Below are positions 53,187 to 62,073 of a stretch of DNA of 64,000 nt, in pieces. The stretch's first letter is position 1, and the number at the start of each line of letters is the position of its first letter. A program made the translations under genes and the position numbers. The notes beneath the pieces were generated by a model. It searched no databases, had not been told where the DNA came from, and saw only the letters and a program-made list of their open reading frames with translations. The DNA comes from Bacillota bacterium (GTDB lineage: Bacteria > Bacillota > Bacilli > Paenibacillales > NBRC-103111), in the NCBI GenBank assembly GCA_023386955.1, contig JAEWIS010000023.1, positions 434,001 through 498,000 on the forward strand. Reading direction: 5' to 3'.

Positions 53187-54272
53187 TTGGAGAACGAAGC
53201 AGAAGAAGCGGGCATTAAGATTCCGGATTGGACCACGGATGCCTTCTTGGGGACGCTGTACGAGAGGACGGCTGCCCGAAGACAGGGCAACTCACTGAAG
53301 TCCGGCATGCTAGAGCAACAGGCATGGCTGCGGAGCAGGCTGAAGGCCGCATTGGGCGGTTTCCCTGAAAGGGATCATCCCCTGCGAGCCCGGATGCTGG
53401 AACGGACAGAATACAAGGATTTTATTCTGGAGCGTGTTGTGTACACGACCATGGAATCTGTCCATGTCCCGGTGATGGTGCTGATTCCCAAGAAGGGTCA
53501 AGGTCCATGGCCTGCAATCTTGGCCTGCCACGGTCATGGCAGCGGCCAGCGAGATGCGGCTGGCTTGGATGAGCTGGGGCGGGAGCTGGAGGAGCCTGGC
53601 ATTCATAACCGCTTCGCCGTGCAGCTGGTTCGCAAGGGTATGCTGGTGGTGATTCCGGAAATCATGGGCTTCGGGGTCCGCCGGATGGCGGAGGAGCTGA
53701 AGGCCAACCCACAGTACAGCTCCTGCGGCACTTTAGCCTCGCAGCTGCTGATGTATGGCCGGACACTGGCGGGGATGAGAGTGTTTGAAGCGATGAGAGC
53801 CTTGGACTACATGGCGTCGAGACCGGATGTGGACAGCAGCCGGATAGGGGTGTTCGGTTTTTCCGGGGGAGGGCTGATTGCCGCCTTTACGGCGGGATTG
53901 GATGAACGGGTCCAGGCGGCCGTATTATGCGGCTGGACCAATACCTTCCGGGGCAGTACCCTGGCGATGCATCATTGCATCGACAATTATATGCCCGGCC
54001 TCCTTCTGGATGCGGAGCAGCCAGAGCTGGCCGGGTTGATGGCACCGCGGGCATTGTTTGTGGAGTCCGGGGAACAGGACCCGATTTTTCCCGTGGAGTA
54101 TACCAGGCAGGTCATAGCATGGCTGGAGGCGCATTATTCCACGTGGAATGCCGCCGGACAATTTGCCTGGGATATTCATCCTGGTAGTCACGAGATAAAC
54201 GGACGAAAAAGTGTGGATTGGCTCCACCGGAAGCTTGTCGTCGGGCCGGTGCCAGGATTAGAAGCTGAATAA
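53187..54272 (+). CDS. Alpha/beta hydrolase, acetyl-xylan-esterase/dienelactone-hydrolase type
   Basis: 361 residues. Oxyanion region ILACHGHGSGQRD, nucleophile elbow GFSGGG, acid residue after FVESGEQDPIFP and final His in PGSHEINGRKSVDWL. No signal peptide. TTG 53187 start with GGAGAG upstream, 29 bp after the lyase-like gene. Between a lyase and a GH43 it probably removes acetyl or other ester groups from imported oligosaccharides; this is from context. Confidence 0.85.
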   Translation: MENEAEEAGIKIPDWTTDAFLGTLYERTAARRQGNSLKSGMLEQQAWLRSRLKAALGGFPERDHPLRARMLERTEYKDFILERVVYTTMESVHVPVMVLIPKKGQGPWPAILACHGHGSGQRDAAGLDELGRELEEPGIHNRFAVQLVRKGMLVVIPEIMGFGVRRMAEELKANPQYSSCGTLASQLLMYGRTLAGMRVFEAMRALDYMASRPDVDSSRIGVFGFSGGGLIAAFTAGLDERVQAAVLCGWTNTFRGSTLAMHHCIDNYMPGLLLDAEQPELAGLMAPRALFVESGEQDPIFPVEYTRQVIAWLEAHYSTWNAAGQFAWDIHPGSHEINGRKSVDWLHRKLVVGPVPGLEAE

Positions 54273-54290
54273 GAAAGGAAGAACAATTAC

Positions 54291-55886
54291 ATGACTACAA
54301 TTAAGAATCCGATTCTGAGAGGGTTTAATCCGGACCCGTCCATTATCCGGGTAGGAGATGATTATTATATCGCCACCTCCACCTTCGAATGGTTTCCCGG
54401 CGTACAGATCCACCATTCCCGGGATTTGATCCACTGGGAGCTGGCGGGACACCCATTGAACCGGGTTTCCCAGCTGGACCTGCGGGGAGTAGGCGCTTCC
54501 CAAGGCGTTTGGGCTCCATGCCTGACCTATGACAACGGCGTCTTTTATCTGGTGTATACCGTGGTGAATTCGTTCTATTGCAAAATGTACGACACCCATA
54601 ATTATCTGGTGACCGCCTCGGATATTCTTGGCGACTGGTCGGAGCCGGTGTACCTGAACAGCTATGGCTTCGACCCGTCTCTGTTCCATGATGAGGATGG
54701 CCGGAAATATATAGTCAGCATGGTGACGGACCACCGGGTAAACAAGCAGTACAGGGGCCATCTGGTGCTTCAGGAATACTCACCGTCGGAGCAGAGGATG
54801 TTAGGGGAAGCGCGGACGATTTTTGCCAGCCATGAGGGTTTCTTCGAAGGGCCGCATATTTATAAGCGCAACGGGTATTATTATCTGTTCGCCGCCGATA
54901 CGGGCACGGGAGAAGGGCATGGACAATCTATCCTGCGCTCCCGGGAGCTGTACGGACCGTATGAGGCATACGAAGGCAATTCCATTATGACAGCCCGCGA
55001 CCACCCAGAGCTGCTGCTGCAGAAGTCCGGTCACGGCGATCTGGTGGAAACCCAAAACGGCGAATGGTACATGGCGCATCTATGCGGGCGGGCACTTGAG
55101 AACCGCACGGACAAAGGCGACCGTAAATATACTCTGGGACGGGAAACGGCCCTCCAGAAGGTAGAGTGGACAGAGGACGGGTGGCTCCGGTTGGCCAACG
55201 GCACACGGCTTCCGGAGGCGGAGGTGGAAGGCCCCGGTCTGCCGCTGCACCCTTTCCCGGTGAAACCGGCAAGGGATGATTTTGATGGAGAGCAGCTGGA
55301 TATCCGGTTCCAGTCCTTGCGTATTCCGCTGGATGAAACCTTCTATTCCTTGACGGAACGCAAAGGATTTCTGCGCCTGTACGGCAGGGAAGGGCTAGGG
55401 TCGAAATACCGCCAAAGCCTCATCGCCCGGCGCTGGGAAAGCTTTGTATTCACTGCAAGCACCTGTGTGGAGTTCCGGCCGACCATTTATAAACAATTGG
55501 CGGGCCTGATCTGCCTGTACGATACGGAGAACTATTATTATCTCCATCTCACCCACCATGATGATTACGGCCGCTGTCTGTGCATCCTGTCTGCCGTGAA
55601 CAACGTATATGCGGAGCCTGCCGGATATATCCCCCTGCCGGAGGAGGCGGAGCGGGTATGGCTGCGTGCATCGGTGGATCATGATAAGCTGCAGTTTTCG
55701 TATTCGGTTACCGGCGAGGAGGGATACCTTCCGTTAGGGCCTGTACTGGATGCCAGCACCTTGTCGGATGAAGCTTGCCGGGAGGGGTGGTTCACGGGAG
55801 CCTTCGTAGGGCTGTGCTGCCAGGATCTGACGGGCTTCCGGAGGCCCGCGGACTTCGATTATTTTGAATACCGGGAAGAGAGCTAA
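54291..55886 (+). CDS. GH43-family beta-xylosidase/arabinofuranosidase
   Basis: 531 residues. Five-bladed propeller with catalytic residues D15 (NPDPSI), D128 (GFDPSLF) and E186 (EGPHIYK), nearly the same positions as Geobacillus XynB3 (D15, D128, E187), plus the C-terminal beta-sandwich (DDFDGEQLDIRFQSLRIPLDETFYSL). No signal peptide, so it acts inside the cell on xylose- or arabinose-containing oligosaccharides. ATG 54291 lies 18 bp after the esterase stop. Last gene of the operon. Confidence 0.93.
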   Translation: MTTIKNPILRGFNPDPSIIRVGDDYYIATSTFEWFPGVQIHHSRDLIHWELAGHPLNRVSQLDLRGVGASQGVWAPCLTYDNGVFYLVYTVVNSFYCKMYDTHNYLVTASDILGDWSEPVYLNSYGFDPSLFHDEDGRKYIVSMVTDHRVNKQYRGHLVLQEYSPSEQRMLGEARTIFASHEGFFEGPHIYKRNGYYYLFAADTGTGEGHGQSILRSRELYGPYEAYEGNSIMTARDHPELLLQKSGHGDLVETQNGEWYMAHLCGRALENRTDKGDRKYTLGRETALQKVEWTEDGWLRLANGTRLPEAEVEGPGLPLHPFPVKPARDDFDGEQLDIRFQSLRIPLDETFYSLTERKGFLRLYGREGLGSKYRQSLIARRWESFVFTASTCVEFRPTIYKQLAGLICLYDTENYYYLHLTHHDDYGRCLCILSAVNNVYAEPAGYIPLPEEAERVWLRASVDHDKLQFSYSVTGEEGYLPLGPVLDASTLSDEACREGWFTGAFVGLCCQDLTGFRRPADFDYFEYREES

Positions 55887-55912
55887 ACGCTGGAGGAAAT
55901 GGAAAAAGCCTC

Positions 55913-56000
55913 TTGCTGGCATAATACCGCCGTGGTACTATAGGAATCACATCAGAAAGAAGCAACCCGCTGCAGGAAGTTTTCCGTGGAGGGTTGCTTC
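55913..56000 (+). promoter_or_regulatory. Promoter and leader hairpin before the GNAT genes
   Basis: TTGCTG (55913-55918), 17-bp spacer, TACTAT (55936-55941). Directly after it a perfect 10-bp stem GAAGCAACCC (55959-55968) with GGGTTGCTTC (55991-56000) and an inner GGAA/TTCC stem lies in the short leader. It may be a terminator for the GH43 operon that overlaps the new promoter, or an attenuator. Confidence 0.55.
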
Positions 56001-56031
56001 TCTATATATCAACGGGAGAAGAGGGGAAACC

Positions 56032-56487
56032 ATGATGATTAAACTGAAACGGACATCCTCAGAGGATGCGGATTTTGAGACCTTGACCGGGCTGCTGGAT
56101 CAGGAGCTTTGGCGCAGGTATCCGGAGACCCAGACATTTTTCTCAACCTTTAATAAGATCAAGCTGGATGCCAAGGCCGTGGTGGCCTATGAGGATGGGA
56201 AGCCGGTTGGCTGCGGGTGCTACCGGGAGGCGGCAGAGGGCCAAACCGTGGAGATTAAACGAATGTACGTTTTGGATGAAAACAGGGGCAGAGGCATTGC
56301 CGGGCAGGTACTTCGTGAGCTGGAGACCTGGGCGAAGGAAGCAGGCAAAAAACGGGCCATTCTGGAGACCGGGCGTGGCCAGCCGGAAGCCATTGCGTTA
56401 TATACCAAAAGCGGCTACGCCGAAATAGACCGGTATGCACCATATACCGATAGGGAAGACAGCGTTTGTATGGGGAAGGATTTGTAG
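56032..56487 (+). CDS. GNAT-family N-acetyltransferase
   Basis: 151 residues. GNAT core VEIKRMYVLDENRGRGIAGQVLRELETWA with acetyl-CoA loop NRGRGIA, and a C-terminal AIALYTKSGYAEI. ATG 56032 (or 56035) follows GAGGGG. The substrate is unknown; the next gene is a second GNAT in the same direction. Confidence 0.9.
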   Translation: MMIKLKRTSSEDADFETLTGLLDQELWRRYPETQTFFSTFNKIKLDAKAVVAYEDGKPVGCGCYREAAEGQTVEIKRMYVLDENRGRGIAGQVLRELETWAKEAGKKRAILETGRGQPEAIALYTKSGYAEIDRYAPYTDREDSVCMGKDL

Positions 56488-56505
56488 AAACAGGAGGGGC
56501 AGGCA

Positions 56506-57006
56506 ATGGAGGTTGAGCTGCGGAAGCTGTCCGTAACAGACGGACAGGATATCTATGATATGCTGCAGGACATTCCTAAAGCGGAGAATGGGTTTATTAA
56601 CGGCGGGCACGGATGCTCCCAGGTGGAGTTCCGGCAATGGCTGGTCCGTCAGGATGCTGCATCCCGTGGAGAGGGGCTGGCGGACTGGATGGTGCCGAGC
56701 ACCACCTATTGGCTCTATGCTGACGGGTACCCGGTGGGCTTCGCCAAGCTGCGCCACTATCTGTCGGACAGGCTGAGGGAGGACGGCGGCAACATCGGGT
56801 ATGCCATCAGGCCCGGCCAGAGGAATAAGGGCTACGGCACCGTCATGTTAAGCAAGGTGCTGGAGGAAGCCCGGCGTATGGAGCTTGGTCAGGTGCTGGT
56901 GACGATATGGCCGGGAAACCAGAGCTCCATCAACGTGGCGTTGAAGAATAACGGGACGATTACCCGGTCAACGGCGGATAAGCATTACATCTGGATCGAT
57001 TGTTAG
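56506..57006 (+). CDS. GNAT-family N-acetyltransferase
   Basis: 166 residues, RimJ/RimL-like by pattern: GFAKLRHYLSDRLREDGGNIGYAIRPGQRNKGYGTVMLSKVLEEAR, with acetyl-CoA loop QRNKGYG, and VLVTIWPGNQSSINVALKNNG. CAGGAGGGG precedes ATG 56506. It may acetylate a small molecule or protein N-terminus. Confidence 0.9.
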   Translation: MEVELRKLSVTDGQDIYDMLQDIPKAENGFINGGHGCSQVEFRQWLVRQDAASRGEGLADWMVPSTTYWLYADGYPVGFAKLRHYLSDRLREDGGNIGYAIRPGQRNKGYGTVMLSKVLEEARRMELGQVLVTIWPGNQSSINVALKNNGTITRSTADKHYIWIDC

Positions 57007-57026
57007 CTGACGGAGGGGAAGCTCGA

Positions 57027-57812
57027 ATGAAGCTGGGAATGCCGACTCTTGTGGAATATGCCAGGCTTGAGGAAAACCTGGAGCTATGCCGGAGGCTTGG
57101 CCTGGAGTTTGTGGAGATTAACATGAATCTGCCGGTCTGCAATCCGGAGGTGACGGGATATGCGGAGCTGCTTCGGCTGAAACAGGAATACGGGGTAGAG
57201 CTGACGGTTCATCTGCCGGAGGAGCTGGACTTGGGCTCCATCCATGGTGCCATGCGCCAGGGACATGTACAGCGGTGCAAGGAGGCCATAGATTGGGCCA
57301 GTGGGGCAGAGATCGGAATTTTGAACCTGCATCTGAATTCGGGGGTTTATTTTACCCTGCCTGACCGGAAAATCTGGATTTATGAAGCTCACCAAGAGAC
57401 TTTTCTCGCCAATCTGGCGGCTTCGTACGCGGAGCTTTACCCATATGCCAGGGAAAAGGGCGTTTTACTCTGTATCGAAAATGCCTGCAACTTCCACCTG
57501 CCGCTTATCCGGAAGGCGCTGGACAGGCTGGCGGCTTTCCCGGAATTTGCATTGACCTGGGATGTGGGCCATGACTCCAAAACCGGGTTTGCGGAGGGGG
57601 CTGTGATTGCGGGTTATCCGGACCGGTTGAAGCACATGCATCTGCATGACTTTGACGGGAAGCAGGATCATGCCCGGCTCTATACCGGACAGGTTCCGGT
57701 GGAGAACAGACTAAAACTGGCGGAGCAGAAGGGCATCGGGGTTGTGGTAGAGGTCAAAACCAGCCAGGCTCTGGAGGATTCGATCCGCAGTGTACGGACC
57801 GAGGGGAAGTGA
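57027..57812 (+). CDS. Sugar phosphate isomerase/epimerase family protein
   Basis: 261 residues, AP-endonuclease-2-like TIM barrel (PF01261). GLEFVEINMN, LNLHLNSGVYF, LCIENACNF (Glu ligand), FALTWDVGHDSKTGF (Asp/His) and KHMHLHDFDGKQDH (His) are the metal-site strands. GGAGGGG precedes ATG 57027. Probably acts on a sugar or sugar acid; the nearby GH130 locus is a possible context but the gene is closer to GNAT and DinB genes. Confidence 0.88.
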   Translation: MKLGMPTLVEYARLEENLELCRRLGLEFVEINMNLPVCNPEVTGYAELLRLKQEYGVELTVHLPEELDLGSIHGAMRQGHVQRCKEAIDWASGAEIGILNLHLNSGVYFTLPDRKIWIYEAHQETFLANLAASYAELYPYAREKGVLLCIENACNFHLPLIRKALDRLAAFPEFALTWDVGHDSKTGFAEGAVIAGYPDRLKHMHLHDFDGKQDHARLYTGQVPVENRLKLAEQKGIGVVVEVKTSQALEDSIRSVRTEGK

Positions 57813-57816
57813 ATCC

Positions 57817-58296
57817 ATGAAAGCGTACATGCTCCAGCAATACAGCTACCACATGTGGGCCAATGAACAGGTTTTCCGGCATGTGGAGTCTTTGCCTGCT
57901 GAGGTATTTTTGAAGGAGGTGCAGTTGGGCTTCAGCTCGGTAGCGGAGGCGATGGCCCATATTCTGGCTGTTGATGAGATTTGGTTTGCCCGGTTGAAGG
58001 GGGAAAGCCCCGGGGGTCTTGCCACGACGTCCTTTACCTCAGTCAGACAGGCGGCCCAGAGCTTCCGGCAGCTTCTGCAGGAGAATTTGGATTATCTGAA
58101 GGAACAGGAAGACTTCCACCGGATTGTATCCTATAAGAGCATAAAGGGGGAACCCTTCCACAATACTGTGGTTGAGATTATCCAGCAGGTGGTCAACCAT
58201 GGCACCTACCACCGCGGGAATATTACCACCCTCCTGCGGTCTCAGGGCTACAAGGGAGCCGTTACGGATTATGTGGCTTTTTTGAGAGCGAAGTGA
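57817..58296 (+). CDS. DinB-family protein
   Basis: 159 residues, four-helix bundle. Opening YSYHMWANEQVFRHVESLP, then MAHILAVDEIWFARL and NHGTYHRGNITTLLRSQG; the three His form the expected metal site (His in MAHIL and the two in NHGTYHRG). The family includes DNA-damage-inducible proteins and bacillithiol transferases. ATG 57817 lies 4 bp after the isomerase stop. Confidence 0.92.
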   Translation: MKAYMLQQYSYHMWANEQVFRHVESLPAEVFLKEVQLGFSSVAEAMAHILAVDEIWFARLKGESPGGLATTSFTSVRQAAQSFRQLLQENLDYLKEQEDFHRIVSYKSIKGEPFHNTVVEIIQQVVNHGTYHRGNITTLLRSQGYKGAVTDYVAFLRAK

Positions 58297-58330
58297 CAGC
58301 GTCTTATCGATTAGGCTGGAGGATGGGTGC

Positions 58331-59338
58331 ATGAACGCCAATATAACCATGAGAGATATCGCTGAAAAGCTGGGAATCAGCACGGTGACGGTATCAAAGG
58401 CTTTGAACGGCAAGGATGGCGTCGGTGAGGAGCTGCGGGTTAAGGTAAAGGAAACAGCGGCGCAGCTGGGGTACCGGTTAAACACCATCGCAAAGTCCAT
58501 GAAGGAAGGCTGCTCCTACAATATCGGAGTGGTTATTGCAGAACGCTACACAGGGGCAGGCCACTCGTTCTATATGCAGTTTTACCAGCAGCTTGTGCAG
58601 GCTTTGGAGGAATATCAGTATTCCGGTCTTCTGCATGTGCTGCATGCGGAGGATGAAGCCAGTCTTGCACTGCCGCGGATCTATAACGAAAGGAAAGCGG
58701 ACGGGTTCATTCTCTTGGGCCAACTGGACAAGGCCTATGTGAATGCATTCCTGGGCACGGGGATACCCGTGACGCTGCTTGATTTTTACACGGACCAGCC
58801 TGTGGACAGTGTAGTCGGGGATAATTTTTTTGGATCCTATGAAATGACCAATTATCTGATCGCAGAAGGCCACAGGGACATTGCTTTTGTGGGGAATATT
58901 TATTCCACCAGCAGCATTCAGGACCGTTATTTGGGCTATTGCAAATCATTGCTGGAGCATAAGCTCCCCCTTCGCCCCGAGTATGTCCTAAGTGACAGGG
59001 ACGAGCTGGGTCGGTTCACGGAAATCACCCTGCTGGCCCCGCTGCCTACCGCCTTTGTCTGCAATTGTGACCAGGTTGCCTACAATCTGGTGGTGCATCT
59101 GCAGAAGAAGGGGATGCAGGTTCCGGAGCAATGCTCGGTGACAGGGTTTGACAATGACTTGTACTCCACGCTCTGCGAGCCGAAGCTGACGACCATGGAG
59201 GTCAATATGCGGGAGATGGCGGAGACAGCGGTGTCGATGATGATCCGCAAGATCAAGCACAACGATGAAACGGCCGGGCGTGTTTTGGTGAAGGCCAAGC
59301 CGGTATACCGCGATTCCGTTAAGCCGCTAAATATATAG
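58331..59338 (+). CDS. LacI-family transcriptional regulator
   Basis: 335 residues. N-terminal helix-turn-helix (ITMRDIAEKLGISTVTVSKALNGKDGVGEELRVKVKETAAQLGY) and hinge, followed by the sugar-binding domain (NYLIAEGHRDIAFVGNIYSTSSIQDRYLGYCKSL, QCSVTGFDNDLYSTLCEPKLTTMEV). GGAGGATGGG precedes ATG 58331. A strong terminator follows, then the GH130 gene, the likely target. Confidence 0.95.
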   Translation: MNANITMRDIAEKLGISTVTVSKALNGKDGVGEELRVKVKETAAQLGYRLNTIAKSMKEGCSYNIGVVIAERYTGAGHSFYMQFYQQLVQALEEYQYSGLLHVLHAEDEASLALPRIYNERKADGFILLGQLDKAYVNAFLGTGIPVTLLDFYTDQPVDSVVGDNFFGSYEMTNYLIAEGHRDIAFVGNIYSTSSIQDRYLGYCKSLLEHKLPLRPEYVLSDRDELGRFTEITLLAPLPTAFVCNCDQVAYNLVVHLQKKGMQVPEQCSVTGFDNDLYSTLCEPKLTTMEVNMREMAETAVSMMIRKIKHNDETAGRVLVKAKPVYRDSVKPLNI

Positions 59339-59347
59339 TTTGCTTTT

Positions 59348-59384
59348 AAAAAAAGCTCTTTGCCTTCAGGCAAGGAGCTTTTTT
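59348..59384 (+). terminator. Intrinsic terminator after the LacI gene
   Basis: Long stem (about 59348-59364 with 59369-59384) with TTCA loop, A-tract and T-tract at the ends, so it could work in both directions. Confidence 0.92.
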
Positions 59385-59413
59385 CTCAACTGCCACCCCT
59401 TTATAGTCTTCCC

Positions 59414-59477
59414 TTGTCATTTCGGAAGAAAATGACAACGGAGGCCATTGACCGAGCCTGAAGCAAAAGCCTAAAAT
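59414..59477 (+). promoter_or_regulatory. Inverted repeat and promoter of the GH130 gene
   Basis: TTGTCATTT (59414-59422) and AAATGACAA (59430-59438) form an inverted repeat ending 9 bp before TTGACC (59448-59453), 18-bp spacer, TAAAAT (59472-59477). Repeat next to -35 matches the placement of LacI operator O1 at 883. It lacks the central CG of most LacI operators. Confidence 0.6.
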
Positions 59478-59536
59478 AGCTTTGATTTACCTAACCGATA
59501 AGCTAAATCATTAATTATGACAGGAGGAAACACTTT

Positions 59537-60562
59537 ATGGAATCTCAGCATGTGCGGATTTTAGGGCAGGCATTGCCTCATATGCCATGGCAGAACAAGC
59601 CGGAGGGAGAGGAGGGGGTCATGTGGAGGCATGACGGAAATCCGGTGATTCATTGGAATCCCATCGCTAAGGCGGCACGGATTTTTAACAGCGCTGTTTT
59701 ACCGTATGGAGAAGCATTCATTGGGGTATTCCGCGCAGACCACAAGAATGGAAAGCCGCAAATTCATGTGGGGCGGAGCAAGGACGCATTGCACTGGGAC
59801 ATCGAAGCGGAAGAAATTCAATGGACCGACGAAGCGGGTGCACTCTGCCAGCCCCTGTATGCGTATGATCCCCGGCTGGTGGAGATTGAGGGGACCTACT
59901 ACATTATTTTCTGCACTGATTTTGGCGGTGCGGCGCTTGGCCTGGGGATGACCAAGGATTTTAAAACCTTTGTACGGCTGGAGAACCCGTTTATTCCCTT
60001 CAACCGCAACGGAGTGCTGTTTTTGCGGCGGATCAACGGCAAATATCTTCTTCTTAGCCGTCCCAGCGACAGCGGCCACACACCCTTCGGGGATATTTTC
60101 TTAAGCGAAAGCCCGGATTTGGTGCATTGGGGCAAACACCGCCGAGTTATGTCCCGAAGCTCTTCGGGCTGGTGGCAAAGCGTCAAGATTGGCGCGGGTC
60201 CTGCCCCCATTGAAACAACAGAGGGTTGGCTGCTGTTCTATCATGGGGTATCCGGGACCTGCAACGGTTTTGTGTACAGCATTGGTGCCGCGCTGCTGGA
60301 TTTGGAGGATCCGTCCAAGGTGCTGTACAGAACCCGCGATTACCTGCTGACACCGGAGAAGCCTTATGAAACCACAGGCTTTGTGCCCAATGTGGTCTTT
60401 CCCTGTGCAACGCTCCAGGATGCCGAAACCGGACGCATCGCCGTTTATTACGGGGCAGCCGACACCTATGTGGCCGTGGCTTATACCCGCTTGGACGAGC
60501 TGATTGCTTATATGAAGGCCAATTCCGAGCTTGCCCCTGGAGATGAAGTGAGCTTCAAGTGA
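59537..60562 (+). CDS. GH130-family beta-mannoside phosphorylase/hydrolase
   Basis: 341 residues, five-bladed propeller. RIFNSAVLPYGEAFIGVFRA, catalytic Asp111 in YDPRLVEIEGTYYI, phosphate-side residues in PSDSGHTPFGDIF and the closing VFPCATLQD...AVYYGAADTYVAVA strand are GH130 hallmarks. The family phosphorolyses beta-1,4- or beta-1,2-mannosides; some subfamilies hydrolyse. CAGGAGGAAA precedes ATG 59537. Next to a LacI regulator and a sugar importer, it should act on an imported mannoside in the cytoplasm. Confidence 0.92.
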   Translation: MESQHVRILGQALPHMPWQNKPEGEEGVMWRHDGNPVIHWNPIAKAARIFNSAVLPYGEAFIGVFRADHKNGKPQIHVGRSKDALHWDIEAEEIQWTDEAGALCQPLYAYDPRLVEIEGTYYIIFCTDFGGAALGLGMTKDFKTFVRLENPFIPFNRNGVLFLRRINGKYLLLSRPSDSGHTPFGDIFLSESPDLVHWGKHRRVMSRSSSGWWQSVKIGAGPAPIETTEGWLLFYHGVSGTCNGFVYSIGAALLDLEDPSKVLYRTRDYLLTPEKPYETTGFVPNVVFPCATLQDAETGRIAVYYGAADTYVAVAYTRLDELIAYMKANSELAPGDEVSFK

Positions 60563-60618
60563 CAATTGAGGACTATAAATCACAATTCAGCCTCCTATAA
60601 AGAGAAGATGCGCCGACC

Positions 60619-60644
60619 TATAATACAACATGTAAGCGAATCCA
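60619..60644 (+). promoter_or_regulatory. Promoter -10 box and cre-like site before the third sugar transporter
   Basis: TATAAT (60619-60624), then TGTAAGCGAATCCA (60631-60644), which fits the cre pattern TGNAANCGNTNNCA with one mismatch. The site covers the start point, where CcpA binding would block transcription. The -35 is poor, consistent with activator control. Confidence 0.55.
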
Positions 60645-60679
60645 TGTCTGTTATAAACGAATGAGAGGGGTAAGGAAAG

Positions 60680-61981
60680 ATGAGAAAAGCAATCCCTGGG
60701 GCCCTGGTGGCCGTTTTAACCCTGTCTTTGGCAGCCGGATGCGGCGGAAGCAGTGACAACGGCAAAACGGCGGAATCCGCCAAACTTGCTGTTACGGATA
60801 CCGCAAAAGCAAGTGAAAAGCCCGGCAGCAATATTAAGGGCAAGGTTACCTTTTTGACAAACCGCACCGACATGGTAGACAAGGAATACAAGGATTACGC
60901 CAAACGTTTCAAGGAAAAATACCCCAATGCCGACATTGAATTTGAAGCAATCCGCGACTATGACAAGAACGTGAAGGTCCGGATCGCTTCCGCCGATTAT
61001 CCCGATATTCTGCTGGTGCCCACCATACCCAATTCGGATTTGCCCAAGTATTTTGCACCGCTGGATGATATGGGCCTGAACGAAAAAATTTACTTCAAGG
61101 ACTTTAAGGCTACCAGCGGAAAAATGTACGGAATTGCCTCCGGGGCTTCCACATCGGGCATTGTCTATAACAAAAAGGTTTTTAAGGATGCAGGCATAAC
61201 AGCGGTACCTAAAACATTGGACGAATTGTATGCCGCAGCGGAAAAGCTGAAGGCCAAGGGCATTGTGCCGCTGGCGTCCAACTTCAAGGACAAGTGGCCG
61301 CTTCAATCCTGGGTTTATGACCTTCCCCCCGTCATTGCCGGTAGTGCCCAATTGGGTAATGACCGAATCAAAACCAATACCCCGTATACATTAGATAATG
61401 GTTACGGCAAGTCCATGGGGATCTTGAAAACCATGTACGAGAAGGGCTTCCTGGAGCCGGACATCAATTCCACCAATTGGGAGCAGTCCAAAAAGGATGT
61501 AGCCACCGGCAAGTTCGCCATGTACTTCCTGGGCAACTGGGTCATTAACCAGATTATCGAAAACGGCGCCAAATCGGAGGATATCGGATTTTTCCCGATG
61601 CCCTATGATAATTCCGGCAAAACCAATGCTCCGTTGAATCCGGACTGGTTCTATGCGGTGAACAAAAACTCCAAGAATCAAGAAACCGCCAAGGCATTTG
61701 TCAAATGGATGATTGAAGAATCGGGCTTTGACAGCTTTGCCGGCTTTATCCCGGTTCTGAAGGATAAGCAACCTGAACTGGCTCAATTAACGGAATTCAA
61801 GTCCTCCAACCCGTCATTTATCGAAGGGGTTCCGGATAACGACCAAGCCATCGCCACCCAGAATAAAGCCCAAATTGATCCTCCGGCCATTGTACAGGAA
61901 TTTGTGCTGGGCAAAAGCCAAGAGGTGTTTGACAAGTTCAATAAACAATGGGCGGATGCCAAAAAGGCGCTTGGTTATTAA
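60680..61981 (+). CDS. Sugar ABC transporter substrate-binding lipoprotein
   Basis: 433 residues. Lipobox AAGC (Cys21), then an extracellular solute-binding family 1 fold (GKVTFLTNRTDMVDKEYKDYAKRFKEKYPNADIEFEAI...). It serves the two permeases downstream and probably supplies the GH130 enzyme upstream. Confidence 0.93.
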   Translation: MRKAIPGALVAVLTLSLAAGCGGSSDNGKTAESAKLAVTDTAKASEKPGSNIKGKVTFLTNRTDMVDKEYKDYAKRFKEKYPNADIEFEAIRDYDKNVKVRIASADYPDILLVPTIPNSDLPKYFAPLDDMGLNEKIYFKDFKATSGKMYGIASGASTSGIVYNKKVFKDAGITAVPKTLDELYAAAEKLKAKGIVPLASNFKDKWPLQSWVYDLPPVIAGSAQLGNDRIKTNTPYTLDNGYGKSMGILKTMYEKGFLEPDINSTNWEQSKKDVATGKFAMYFLGNWVINQIIENGAKSEDIGFFPMPYDNSGKTNAPLNPDWFYAVNKNSKNQETAKAFVKWMIEESGFDSFAGFIPVLKDKQPELAQLTEFKSSNPSFIEGVPDNDQAIATQNKAQIDPPAIVQEFVLGKSQEVFDKFNKQWADAKKALGY

Positions 61982-61997
61982 TTGGGGCTGGCGGCAG

Positions 61998-62030
61998 AAT
62001 GGATTATCCAGGGACTCCGGGTAATCCATT
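61998..62030 (+). other. Intercistronic hairpin
   Basis: Perfect 9-bp stem AATGGATTA (61998-62006) with TAATCCATT (62022-62030), then TTGCTT, between the binding protein and its permeases. Typical place for a partial terminator or mRNA-stability hairpin that keeps binding protein in excess. Confidence 0.55.
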
Positions 62031-62073
62031 TTGCTTCCGCAAGCAGCTTTTCGAAGGAAGGAAGGAAACCGAC

